Part shown: piece after piece, positions 54,250-64,000 of the stretch
Position numbering within the stretch: the stretch's first letter is position 1
Layout of the letters: every line of letters begins with the position of its first letter
Source of the DNA: Gigaspora rosea
Lineage: Eukaryota; Glomeromycota; Glomeromycetes; Diversisporales; Gigasporaceae
Assembly: GCA_003550325.1 (NCBI GenBank)
Contig: QKWP01001734.1
Span: forward strand, 18,977-82,976
DNA length: 64,000 nucleotides
Direction: 5' to 3'
Translations under genes and position numbers: made by a program
Notes under the pieces: generated by a model
The model's database searches: none
Told to the model about the DNA's origin: nothing
The model's input: only the letters and a program-made list of their open reading frames with translations

Positions 54250-56250
54250 AAATACAAATAAAACATGTGAACCGCTTCGTGAAATTAAAAACTGGCAAGA
54301 ACGTGAACAATATAGTAAACATATATTTCGTACACAAGATGAAACATCCAATTCTAAGCCTTCTGAAAGTCCTCGAGAATGAAAAAACTATCTTGCAAGA
54401 GAAAGCCATCTCGCAGTCAAACAATGGAAACTGTAAAAGAAGCTGAACAGCATCGAAGTAAACGGAGAGAAGCATATGCTCAACGAATTGCAACTCAAAC
54501 AGTTGAAGAAGCTGAACATTTACGAAGTACACAAAGACAAGCATATACTCGGCATCGTACAGATGAAAATATAGAGCAAGCTGAATTATGAAGAAAAAAA
54601 TGAAACGATTCTAATCATAAAATTTCTAATGCAGCGCATAATAACAACTACAATACAACTGCTATATATCCACACAACATTGGAAGAATGAATGTTGAAT
54701 GTCCAGAATGCAAAGCAATGCATTGGATAGAAGAAAAGGTAGCTGGAACAAAGCAAGTACCAATTTTTAGTATTTGTCGTGCAAAAGGCAAAGTAGAATT
54801 GCCTGTTATTGCCACACCTCCACCCTAATATGTACAACTTTTAACTGAGGAAAGTCCAAGAGCATGTGGTTTTAGAAAGAAAATTCACATGTACAATACT
54901 GCACTTGTATTCACTTCTATGAGGGCCAAGATTGATAAACGTGTCACTAGAACACAAGGTGTGTATAGTTTTTGCATACAAGAAGGATTGTATCATCGCA
55001 TTGGATAACTTTTCCTGAATATCGAGAACCAGTATTTTCGCAAATTTATATGTATAATTCAAGAAAGCAGTTACAACAAAGGCAGCAATTAATGCCTGAT
55101 ATTGATCCAAATACACTATCACAACTTCAAACAATGTTAAATGAAGTTAATCCATATGTATATACATTTCAAAATGCTGCTCAAATTTTAAGAGAAAATC
55201 CTATACAAGATTTAAAAATTATTATAACCAAAACGAGACAGGAGCTTTAATACAATACACCTACTGCATCTGAAGTTGCTGTTCTTATAGCTGGAGATGG
55301 TCAAAGCATTGAACTTTCAAATCGAGATATTGTATTACATAAACAAGATGGTGAGCTCCAACATATTTCTGAAATTCATCAAAGCTACAGTCCTTTACAC
55401 TATGTATTGTTGTTTCCACGTAGTGATTTCAGCTGGTATCCTAGCATTTGCCAAAAAAATTATCAAGAAATATCAACAAATATCAATGATCAGAACAATA
55501 CAAATGAAATTAACACTACAAATAATACAGATGAAGATGAATCTACAATTAATGGAACACCTAGAGGTCAAGTATCAATGATGCAGTACTATGCATATCA
55601 TTTGCAGTTGCGAATACTGGTACCTGATGAAATTTTTGTATTATACAGATCAGATCACCTCTTTTAGCAATATATCGTTAATGCTTATGCATGCATAGAA
55701 CAAAGCCGATGGAATTATTTGAGATTTAATTATAAAACAATTTGTACTGAACTGTATAGTGAACTTCAAGATGCATTAACAACAACTGATGAACTACCAA
55801 GCAATCTCTATATTGGTCGAAGAATTATACTGCCTTCTGGCTTTATTGGAGGTCCAAGGCATATGAAACAATTGTACCAAAGTGCATGCTATGACAATTG
55901 TGGGACAGTTAGGCAAGCCAGACCTGTTTATAACAATGACTTGCAACCCAAATTGGCTAGAGATTCAAGCAGAATTATTACCAGGTCAAACTGCACAAGA
56001 TCATCCTGATCTTTGTACACAAGTATTTCGGTTAAAGTTAATGGTATTGCTTAACAATATTATAAAAAAAGGAATTTTTGGTCGTGTTCTTGGACATATT
56101 TATGTTATTGAAGCCCAAATGCGTGGCCTCTTGCATGCCCATATATTATTTATACTGTCACCTGAGGACAAACCCAGACTACAGAAGATTTTGATCATAT
56201 TATTTCTGCTGAAATACCCGATCCTGACAAATTTTCTGAAGAGTATATAA
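54250..56250 (+). pseudogene. Helitron N-terminal and Rep part
   Basis: The N-terminus has about three 20-22-residue repeats (TVKEAEQHRSKRREAYAQR, TVEEAEHLRSTQRQAYTRH), Arg/Glu-rich and probably helical. Next come the Helitron-like N-domain (GRMNVECPECKAMHWIEE; AKIDKRVTRTQGVYSF; LQTMLNEVNPYVYTFQNA) and a mid region with SYSPLHYVLLFPRSDFSWYP. Then come the Rep motifs: FITMTCNPNW and the two-histidine metal box in RGLLHAHILFIL (His codons 56134-56136 and 56140-56142). In active elements Rep cleaves and joins single strands at the transposon ends through a tyrosine. The reading frame changes several times. Confidence 0.85.
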
Positions 56251-57600
56251 CAGTAATCAAATGTATGATGCATGGACCATATAGAGCAAGCAATATAAAT
56301 GCTCCATGTATGCGGAATGAAAAATGTTCAAAAATGTATTCAAAACAGTTTCACAAACAACCTGCCAAAATGATAATGGGTATCCAGTTTATTGTCATCA
56401 TAATGATGGTCATATAGCTCAAGTATGAGGTGCTCTTCTTGATAACTGCTGGGTAGTACCATATAATCTGTATTTTTGCAAAAAGTGACAATGTCATATC
56501 AACGTCGAAATTTGCTCTTCAATTCGTGCAATAAAATATCTTTTCAAGTATATATATAAGGGTCATAATAGAGCAACAATAGCAATTAGTAATCACAGTA
56601 ATAGCAACAATGAACTACAAACTGCAAGAGTACCTGATGAATTTACACAATACATTGATGCACGCTACATATCAGCATCTGAAGCATTTTGGCGTATAAT
56701 GCACTTTAAAATGCATAATGAGTCACCCGACATTCAGCGCTTAGTTGTACATCTTCCTGGACAACACTTAGTTACTTTTGCAGATAATGAATCTCTTGAT
56801 GCTATTATGCAATGATTTCAAAATGAAAAAACTACACTAACAGCATGGTTCAAGACAAATAAGGATCCAACACTTGCTACTTTAGCAAGAAACTACACAT
56901 ATACTCAATTTCCACAAGCCTTTGTTTTTAAACAAAAAAACCAAAAAATGGCATCCACAAATTAAGGGCAATACTATCAGTTGTATGTACTTTGTACATC
57001 CTGGAGCAGGTGAACGATTTTATCTACGCCTACTTTTGAGTATCATTTGAGGGGCAACATTATTTGATCATTTAAGAACTGTAAATGGATTTATATATAC
57101 TACTTTTAAAAATGCATGCCGTGCTCTTGGCCTATTACAAGATAACTATGAATGGGATAATTGCTTAAAAGAAGCTGCAAAGATTCAACCAGGAGGCCAA
57201 CTTCATCACTTATTTGCTGTTATTTTAATCAATTGTCAATCTAATGAACCAGAAAATCTGTGGGCAAAGCATCGTATGGCACTTACTGATGATATAGTAG
57301 ATTATTCGTGCCAAAGAGCTCAAAATTCTGACCTGCAATTAACTAATGATGAAATTGAAAATGAGCTCTACTTCAATTAGAAAATATTCTTTTAGAGCAA
57401 AATAATAAAACTTTAACAGACTTTTCAAATATACCATGCCCAGTTTCTCTTCATGAATTCAGTAACTCTTTACTAAACAATGAATTAAGCTATAATGTAT
57501 CAGTATTTGAAGAGTTTGTAGAGCAGAATATAAGCAGTTTAAATAGTAAACAATATGCTATTTGTAATGAAATAATGCAAGCAATTGAATGTAATGATCC
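56251..57600 (+). pseudogene. Helitron middle part
   Basis: Plus-strand fragments match the region between Rep and helicase: CMMHGPYRASNINAPCM and NEKCSKMYSKQF about 56260-56355, RYISASEAFWRIMHFKMH about 56665-56715, MYFVHPGAGERFYLRLLL about 56985-57040, LGLLQDNYEWDNCLKEAA about 57125-57180, and NSKQYAICNEIMQAIE about 57545-57595 leading into the helicase. Frames change often. Confidence 0.75.
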
Positions 57601-58990
57601 TTCATGCTTTTTATACATGGACTTGCAGGAGCAGGCAAAACATTTCTTTACAACATTCTTCTTGCTATAGTTCGATCACATAGAAATATTGCTCTAGCAG
57701 TTACTTCTTCTGAAACTGCTGCTCTATTGCTTGATGGAGGTTGTATAGCGCACTCTCGGTTTAAAATTCTTATTGATCTTAATGAGGATTCAATATGCAA
57801 TATTTCTGTAAATTCAGATCTTGTAGAGCTTTTAAAAAAGACCACTTTCATCATTTGGGATGAAGCACCAATGATGCATCATCATGCATTTGAAGCTGTT
57901 GATTGTACTTTAAGAGATATAATGAGTTTTGTTAATCAACAATTTGAAAATATACCATTTGGTGGCAAAGTAATTGTTTTTGGTAGTGATTTCCAGCAAC
58001 TTCTTCAAGTAGTTCCAAAAAGTGGACTAGAAGATATTATTAATGCCAGCTTTTGCTGCTCATATTTATGGCATCATGTAAAATTGAGAAAGTTAACAAT
58101 AAATATGCACTTACAAATGGCATTAAATACTATAGATGCTTCAAATGCTTTTGCACAAAAAGAATTTGCAAACTGGCTACTAATGATTGGTGAAGTCGAA
58201 TAGCTAAAATTGCACCAAATAGTAGTTATATTAAACTACCACAAAGTATCATGTTGCATGATGAATCATATCAGGGTCTTATAGATTTTGTTTATCCAGA
58301 TTTGCAAACCCATGCACATAACTCAGCATATATAATAAAAAGAAGTATTCTCACACCATGCAATTCTGAAGTAGAAATGTTTAATGACAAAATTCTTTCT
58401 CAATTTCTTGGAGAGGTAAGAACTTACTACAGTGCAGATGCTTTAGATCACAGCTCATCAACATACAATCCAGCACATAAAGATATGTATTCAACAGAAT
58501 TCTTCAATTCACTAAAGCTTAGTGGATTACCACCTCATGCATTAACTTTATAAGTAAGTGCTTCTATTATTCTACTGCGAAATATTAATACTAATGAGGG
58601 GCTTTGTAATAGTGCCTGACTTATCTGCAAGGTACTTCAAAATAATGTTATTGAAGTAGAACATGTTAGTAGATCATTTAAAGGAAAGAGAGTTTTTTTA
58701 CCATGTGTTGAATTATCTACAACCAATTCTTCTATGCTATTTGTTTTTAAACGCCACTAGTTTCTATGTAAACTTGCTTTCACTATATTTATCCACAAGT
58801 TCCAAAGACAGACAATAAACGTACTTGGAGTTTATCTTCCTAAACCAGTCTTTTTGCATGAACAATTTTATGTTGCATGTTCATATGTAACTTCCTATCA
58901 AAAATTACAAATTTTTCTTGGACCTACATGTTCAGAATTACTCAATTGTACCTAAAATATTGTATATCCAAAGATTTTTAAAAAGTTTGA
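57601..58990 (+). pseudogene. Helitron Pif1-type helicase part
   Basis: Walker A GLAGAGKT (57619-57642), Walker B IIWDEAPM (about 57850-57875), GKVIVFGSDFQQLLQVVPK (Pif1 motif III region, about 57965-58022) and RKLTINMHLQM are in one long open frame to 58203. Downstream frames carry QGLIDFVYPDL, ILTPCNSEVEMFNDKIL, then PIIL-like IILLRNINTNEGLCN, FKGKRVFLPC, INVLGVYLPKPVFLHEQFYV. The helicase unwinds donor DNA during rolling-circle transposition. The conserved QGQT motif appears as QRQT. Confidence 0.88.
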
Positions 58991-59479
58991 TACTATGGCA
59001 ATAGATTAGTATAGAAATTCTAAATATCAAAAAATCTTAGATATTGTCCTTTATTATTAGTCATACAAATTAATAAAACAAGCACAGTCACCTCTCTTTA
59101 ATCTAGCCCTCTATACACTAAACTCTTTATATATTAAACTAACAACTTTAAAACAAATAATGACTTTGGATATACTGAATTCATACAATAAATTTTATAA
59201 CTCAGATTTGAACCCAAATTAATCAATACATATAAATTTTATTTAAGTAAAATTATTTTGTATTATAAATAAAATTTATTCCATATAAGTAAGTAAAACA
59301 ATACAAAACAAGAATAGGCTAACATCTGCTAATTTTAAACTAAAAGTTAACTGTCAACTAAATATTTTTATTGAATATAGAATTCTATTGTATTTAAATT
59401 TAACCTGTCGTTTAATAACGGGTCTTACATCAAGTTTAATATAGAATTTATATAAAACCTATTTAAACTTATATAAAAA
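58991..59479. other. Region after the Helitron gene
   Basis: AT-rich; possible Helitron 3' portion. A weak hairpin ACCTGTCGTT/AACGGGT lies at 59404-59424, but no CTRR end could be fixed. Confidence 0.4.
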
Positions 59480-59675
59480 TAATTTTATAAAAAAAAACTT
59501 ATGTAAATGTTATATATTAGAAAAAAAACTTATGTAAATATTATATATTTATAAAAAAACAACTTATGTAAATGTTATATATTTATAAAAAAAAAACTTA
59601 TCTAAATGTTATATATTTATAAAAAAAACTTATGTAAATATTATATATTTATAAAAAAAAATTATATAAATGGTA
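59480..59675. repeat. Tandem repeat, about 33-bp unit, about 6 copies
   Basis: Units of AAAAACTTATGTAAATGTTA followed by TATATTTATA. A single unit sits at 5860-5890 in the same context (preceded by ATAGAATTTAT and ACTTA words). Confidence 0.9.
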
Positions 59676-59684
59676 TATATACCA

Positions 59685-59920
59685 GGAACAGAGTATGAAG
59701 TATGTAGTGTATAGTTTACGGGTAAGTTAAATGGAGTAGCTCATTTGATTCCGATTGGACAGACTGTTCACATGATTTTATCTCTATTTATATACCTCTG
59801 CTATATCAAAATTAGCATGCAACGATAAGTATGACCTTGGGTTTCCTGTATTTTGTGTAACTAGGGCTTTTCTAGATCATGTGTATGATTTAAATTACAG
59901 CAATATAAATTAAAGAACTA
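59685..59920. repeat. Dispersed repeat, relative of 16490-16720
   Basis: Starts TACCAGGAACAGAGTATGAA and continues through TAAGTTAAATGGAGTAGC and AGGGCTTTTCTAGATCATG as in the 16.4-16.7-kb copies. Confidence 0.6.
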
Positions 59921-62900
59921 TTTTAAACTATATATTACAATAATATGCTACTTTGTATAATAACGATATAATAATAATATAATTACTTAATTTGTTTGCC
60001 TATGTCTATATCATAAATAGTGTGCAATTTGGGTTTTCTGTATTTGTATACCTGGATTATTTGTCTCTTGCTGGGTGTATGATTAAAATTTAGGGAAATA
60101 TAAACTTTGCGTGTTAGATGTTGCATGGCCAAATAACCATTTTAAACTATTACAATAATATGCTACTTTAAATACTACTTTGCATAGCAATGTTATATTA
60201 ACTCTATGCAGTTTAAGTTTCAGTATAATTTCGGTTTACGCCATTTATTTAAAATTAAAAATTACTATATTAAGTATAACTTCCAGTAATGAATTAGAAA
60301 GTACATATAATATGTTTTCAGTATATTAAATAGCATCTGATTTTCTATTGGCATAATAAAAAATGTGTCATGAACTAAAAATATTGTTCTATTGTATAAG
60401 TAATATTTATTTTTCCTGTTTACTACTTGATTAAGGTACTATTTATTATCATTGTCTTCTAATTTGTAACCTTTTATAACTAAGCTGTCAGTATTTGCTA
60501 TATTTAAATCACGCTAGCTTATGATTTAGTTTCTTTTTCTTGAATTTTGACTTAAATAAAACTGAGAATTTGCCAATTTGATAAATATTACCTGTTGGAA
60601 TAATCCGGAGTTGAACTGGTAATTGTTGATATAGAATTGTATTTGCACTTTCTATGATTCTTAATTTATCCTATAAGTAGCTGTGCAATGCAGTTGCACA
60701 AAACCAGGAATGGGAAGTAGAAATCAGACTATTTTATATTGCATGAAGAGAAGTTTTTAAGGTATTAATTCAAGATTTATAATTAAGTGCAATGTATATG
60801 TGTTCAGTATTAATTTACACTATTGATATACGTTATTTATAAATTAAAGATAAGGATGTTATTGTGATTAAGAGATCAATTGTATTTTTATACAAGTTTT
60901 TAAAAAAATTCGAAATATAAAAATAAGATATTACAAATCTATTTTTAGAGTTGTATGTTTTTCTAAATGATACTTTATTATAAATATTTCTAAATAATAT
61001 AAGGATAAAAATTTAAATTTATAAGATCAAAATTTAACTTGTTAAAAAAGTAACTACTGATCTCAGTAATTTAGCCAATAAGCTATTTTTATATAATATA
61101 TAGCTACTTGGTATAATAAACTCTTTGGATTTAAAGAATTCAAAAATTTAGGGAGAAAAAAGTTCATTATAAAGAATGCAATATAAGGAGTATCTAATAG
61201 AGATATTAGTTTTTATTTAGAGGGCTACTTTTTTTTTGAAAAAGTGGAACTATCTCAAAAATAGTTGATTGTAATTTTTTTAGTATTAATAAAAACTTTT
61301 TATGAATGTAAAAATGGGTATAAGAGGTTAATTAAATGATGAAAAATTTTAACAAATAAGCTAAATTTTTGTCTTATAAATTTAAAAATGTACAAGGTAA
61401 TTTAATGTGATTAAAAACTTTGCAATGGGTATAAAAGTGACATGAATTTTTATATTTTTAATAAATGTAAAATAAATTATTTAGAAAAATTCTTATAGTG
61501 AACTTGTATTATAATAGCTAGATATTTATATTAAAAAGTAACCTAGCATATGTTTAGGTGAGAAAGAGTAAAAAAAATGTAGTTTGGCTTATAATCAGTA
61601 AGAGTATAATTAAAGTATAATATACAAAGTAGGTAATGAGATTTGATAAATTGAAGCAATTAAAATGAACAAATGCAAATAAGTGAAATCTTATAAAATA
61701 GAAAAAAGTATGAGAAGTGTGATTAGGTAATAAATCAAATTTCTACAATGTAACACCTCTTTTAAAGTTTGGGTTAGGTTTGTAAATGATATTATACTAA
61801 ATTTTGCAAGAAAATTTTTTTTGTTAGTGTATAAAAGGTGAAATTTTAACTTTTTTTAAAAAAAGTGATTGTTTGTTTGATTTAAAAAAAGTGATTGTTT
61901 GTTTGATCGTCATATTATACCTGATATTACATTCTGATTTGTCAATATTGCTAGTAAATGTGAATAAAGCAAATTGCCACTAGCCAAAAATCAGGTTTAC
62001 TAACTAGATGCTTGAGTTGTTTAAAAGGAGTTAGAATAGAATATGCTATATTGTATTATAGAAAAATTCTTAAACTTTTATCAATTTATGTTATTTATAG
62101 AAAACAGATAAAATTTGTATTATCAATAATGAGAAATTGTTTGGAGTTTATTTTGTAGTCTTTTGCTAGTTTGTTGTGTTATTTGTAGAGTTTTTTATAC
62201 ACTTTAGATTATATATAAAATTTTATTATTTCAATCTTTTATATCACAATTAAGTAACTAACTTATTGTTTTATTTTTTTAATTCATTTTTATTTAACTG
62301 TTTATATTGGCTTCTCATTATATGTATTTAGATTATGGTATTTTATAAATTATTTTATCTATTACTAGCATGTAACAGTGACTATTATATGTGATTAGTT
62401 TGCAACAGAATTATTGTGATTTCTACTAAGTATGTAGATAAGTTTGAGTTAATTTTAATTACATTTGTGGTTATCAGAATAATTAGAGAAAGAGAGTTTT
62501 GAAATTTCTCTGTGATTAATTATGAGAATTTGGTTAGGTCTTTTGCCAGTTTGAGATCTTAAAGATAAATGGATCAAAATTCCTATTGTGAGTTACTATA
62601 AATAATTCTATTATAGAACTTACTCACTATTTCAGTAACTATTAATTTGTATTAGAAATGTTTCATAAGTTATTGCAAATAATTTGTTACAAACTTACAA
62701 TTCTAGTAATTATAATAAATAGTAAATATGTTAGTTTGCATTGTTACTCATTTTTTTCTAGTAACCATAGTGTGTTTAATATAAGTTAGTTTGCATTTAT
62801 TGCAATTTGCAAAATCAGTTATTTTTGATCAAAGTTGTAGATCACAGCAGACCTATACATTTACCTATTGTTGTCTGATTGCGCAATTGTAAAAAACAAT

Positions 62901-63504
62901 TTTAGCAAGTATGACTTCATTTAACAAGATATAAAAGTCACATATTTAATGTTGATTTTTTTTTAATACAATGGATGTCAATAAGGTTATTGTATAGGAG
63001 AGCAGTGATTTATACAATTTGATTGAATCTCAATAAATAAATGATTTATACATGAAGTACTGAAAATTCTGTTATATAATTTTTTACTATTATAAATAAG
63101 ATGAGTTAACTTGCATAAGAATTATTATAATTCTATAGCATGCTACTACAAAAAAATTTTATTACAAAACTTACTTATTATTCTGGTAATCATAATATGC
63201 AATCAAATTTTAGTTAGTTTGCATTTGAGTATAATTTTTATTGTAAGCTATTGTAAATAAGTTTGTTACAAACTTACTATTCTAATACTACAATATATGG
63301 TTAAAATAAGTTAATTTATAATGAAATTATAATAATTTCTATTTGAATTAGGGTATAGACATTTTTCACCTGATTTTTTAGGGGGGAGGGGTCAGAGGGA
63401 TTATCAGGTGCTATATAATATAGTTTATTAGCCAATCAAAATTGCCCAAAATAACTATATAAAATTTTTAATAATAATAATTAAAAATATAAAAATTTTA
63501 TTTA
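59921..63504. other. Gene-free AT-rich sequence
   Basis: No gene supported. A diverged copy of the 170-bp unit of 16835-17320 lies at 60330-60440. A two-unit tandem (AAAAAAAGTGATTGTTTGTT) lies at 61858-61905. Recurrent AACTTACTATTCTAGTAATC words between 62600 and 63300 suggest old tandem or dispersed repeats. A GC-richer patch AGGGGGGAGGGGTCAGAGGG is at 63380. Confidence 0.4.
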
Positions 63505-64000
63505 ATGAATTCTAACTTTATGCACTAAGTAACCATGTACAGCATTTAAAAATACATCAAAACAACATAATTGTTTTTATTTAACTTGAAATTTAGAGAA
63601 TAGATGAATAATTTTGGATTTTTGATCAAAAAAGTCAAATTTAAGCATCTTTTCTCCAAATTTCAAGTAAAATAAAAGCAACTCTGCCAATTTAATGTAT
63701 TTTTAGATGCTGAACAAGTTTACTTAATCCTTTAAGTTATAATTAATTAGTAAAATATTATGAATTATAAGATTTTATTAAATTTTATTAATAAAATTCT
63801 ATGAAATCTTATTATTCGCCAAATTTTACTAATTAATTCTAACATAATGCATTAAGTAAACTTGTTCAGCACCTATAAATACATTAAATCGGCAAAGTTG
63901 CTTTTATTTTACTTGAAATTTGAAGAAAAGATGCTTAAATTTGACTTTTTTGATCAAAAATCCAAAATTATGCATCTATTTTCTAAATTTCAAGTAAAAT
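63505..64000. repeat. Array of palindromic units, running off the window
   Basis: A palindrome of about 240 bp (63505-63745) centred on TTTTTGATCAAAAAA at about 63620-63634 is followed by a 90-bp AT-rich spacer and the start of the same palindrome again (63830 onward). Arm words: CTTGAAATTTAGAGAA, AAGTTTACTTAAT, TGCTTTTATTTTACTTGAAA. Confidence 0.85.

Larger units (their letters stand above)
54250..58990 (+). mobile_element. Helitron (rolling-circle transposon), decayed coding region
   Basis: One long Rep-helicase gene is recognisable along about 4.7 kb of the + strand in many frames: an N-terminal coiled region, the Helitron N-domain, the Rep nuclease domain, and a Pif1-family helicase. More than ten stops and frame changes interrupt it. 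The 5' TC end and the 3' hairpin with CTRR end were not identified, so the true limits are unknown and likely extend beyond these coordinates. A single complete-length copy decayed in place, not a gene fragment capture. Confidence 0.88.

Noticed and set aside
59090-61230. pogo-like element suggested by CAGTCACCTCTCTTTAATC at 59091 and an AGAGGGCTAC at 61220
   Set aside because: The right-hand complement of the first end is not found and the similarity between the two sites is too short.

Overview
The window looks like a repeat-dense, strongly AT-rich nuclear segment of a fungus, most likely an arbuscular mycorrhizal fungus (Glomeromycotina, Rhizophagus or a relative). This rests on the combination of a Rhizophagus-style tyrosine-kinase-like protein kinase, Sel1 repeats, BTB/BACK/TLDc gene fragments, a short GT..AG intron, and MULE, Helitron, tyrosine-recombinase and very abundant MITE-type elements. 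The species is inferred from recalled family style, not proved. There is one assembly gap (35516-36336, all N).

Only three host genes look potentially functional. Two are paralogous small secreted proteins with 18 cysteines each (3151-3492 and 27142-27504, + strand), each with a TATA box 53 bp upstream of the ATG and an AATAAA downstream. The third is a protein kinase with one 80-bp intron (33741-34824, +), whose C-lobe carries a pair of compensating frameshifts. The other host remains are broken: two copies of a BTB/BACK/TLDc gene (4313-5380, 28365-30965), a signal-peptide-bearing trypsin-like protease (7197-8428), and a Sel1-repeat fragment (33005-33296).

The main architecture is a direct segmental duplication. 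Positions 2165-5593 (copy 1) and 24168-31180 (copy 2) carry the same order: right part of a MITE, AT-rich palindrome, secreted-protein gene, hAT-like MITE, BTB/BACK/TLDc pseudogene. Copy 2 grew from about 3.4 to 7.0 kb because a 2-kb repeat, a 1.07-kb hAT-like element and a 465-bp TA-flanked MITE (itself hit by a 192-bp MITE) entered it. Copy 1 keeps the empty sites, so insertion order can be read directly. Between the duplicated genes the flanks are far more alike than the mature proteins, although every cysteine is kept.

Layout: 0-2 kb MITEs and repeats; 2-6 kb duplication copy 1; 7.2-8.4 kb protease pseudogene; 9.4-11.5 kb decayed tyrosine-recombinase element with SAP domain and minisatellite; 12-24 kb gene-free repeats, with a polyadenylated SINE-like retroposon next to a pogo-like MITE (15.5-16.2 kb) and a pair of hairpin repeats (21.6 kb); 24-31 kb duplication copy 2; 33-35 kb Sel1 and kinase; 35.3-37.2 kb foldback, gap and second recombinase-element copy; 38-41 kb inverted copy of the 2-kb repeat; 42.7-46.5 kb a complete-ended MULE (9-bp target duplication) carrying a BACK/TLDc gene fragment between its ends; 47-54 kb nested foldback elements with readable target duplications; 54-59 kb decayed Helitron; 59-64 kb AT-rich repeats ending in a palindrome array. 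No CRISPR array, tRNA or rRNA gene was found.
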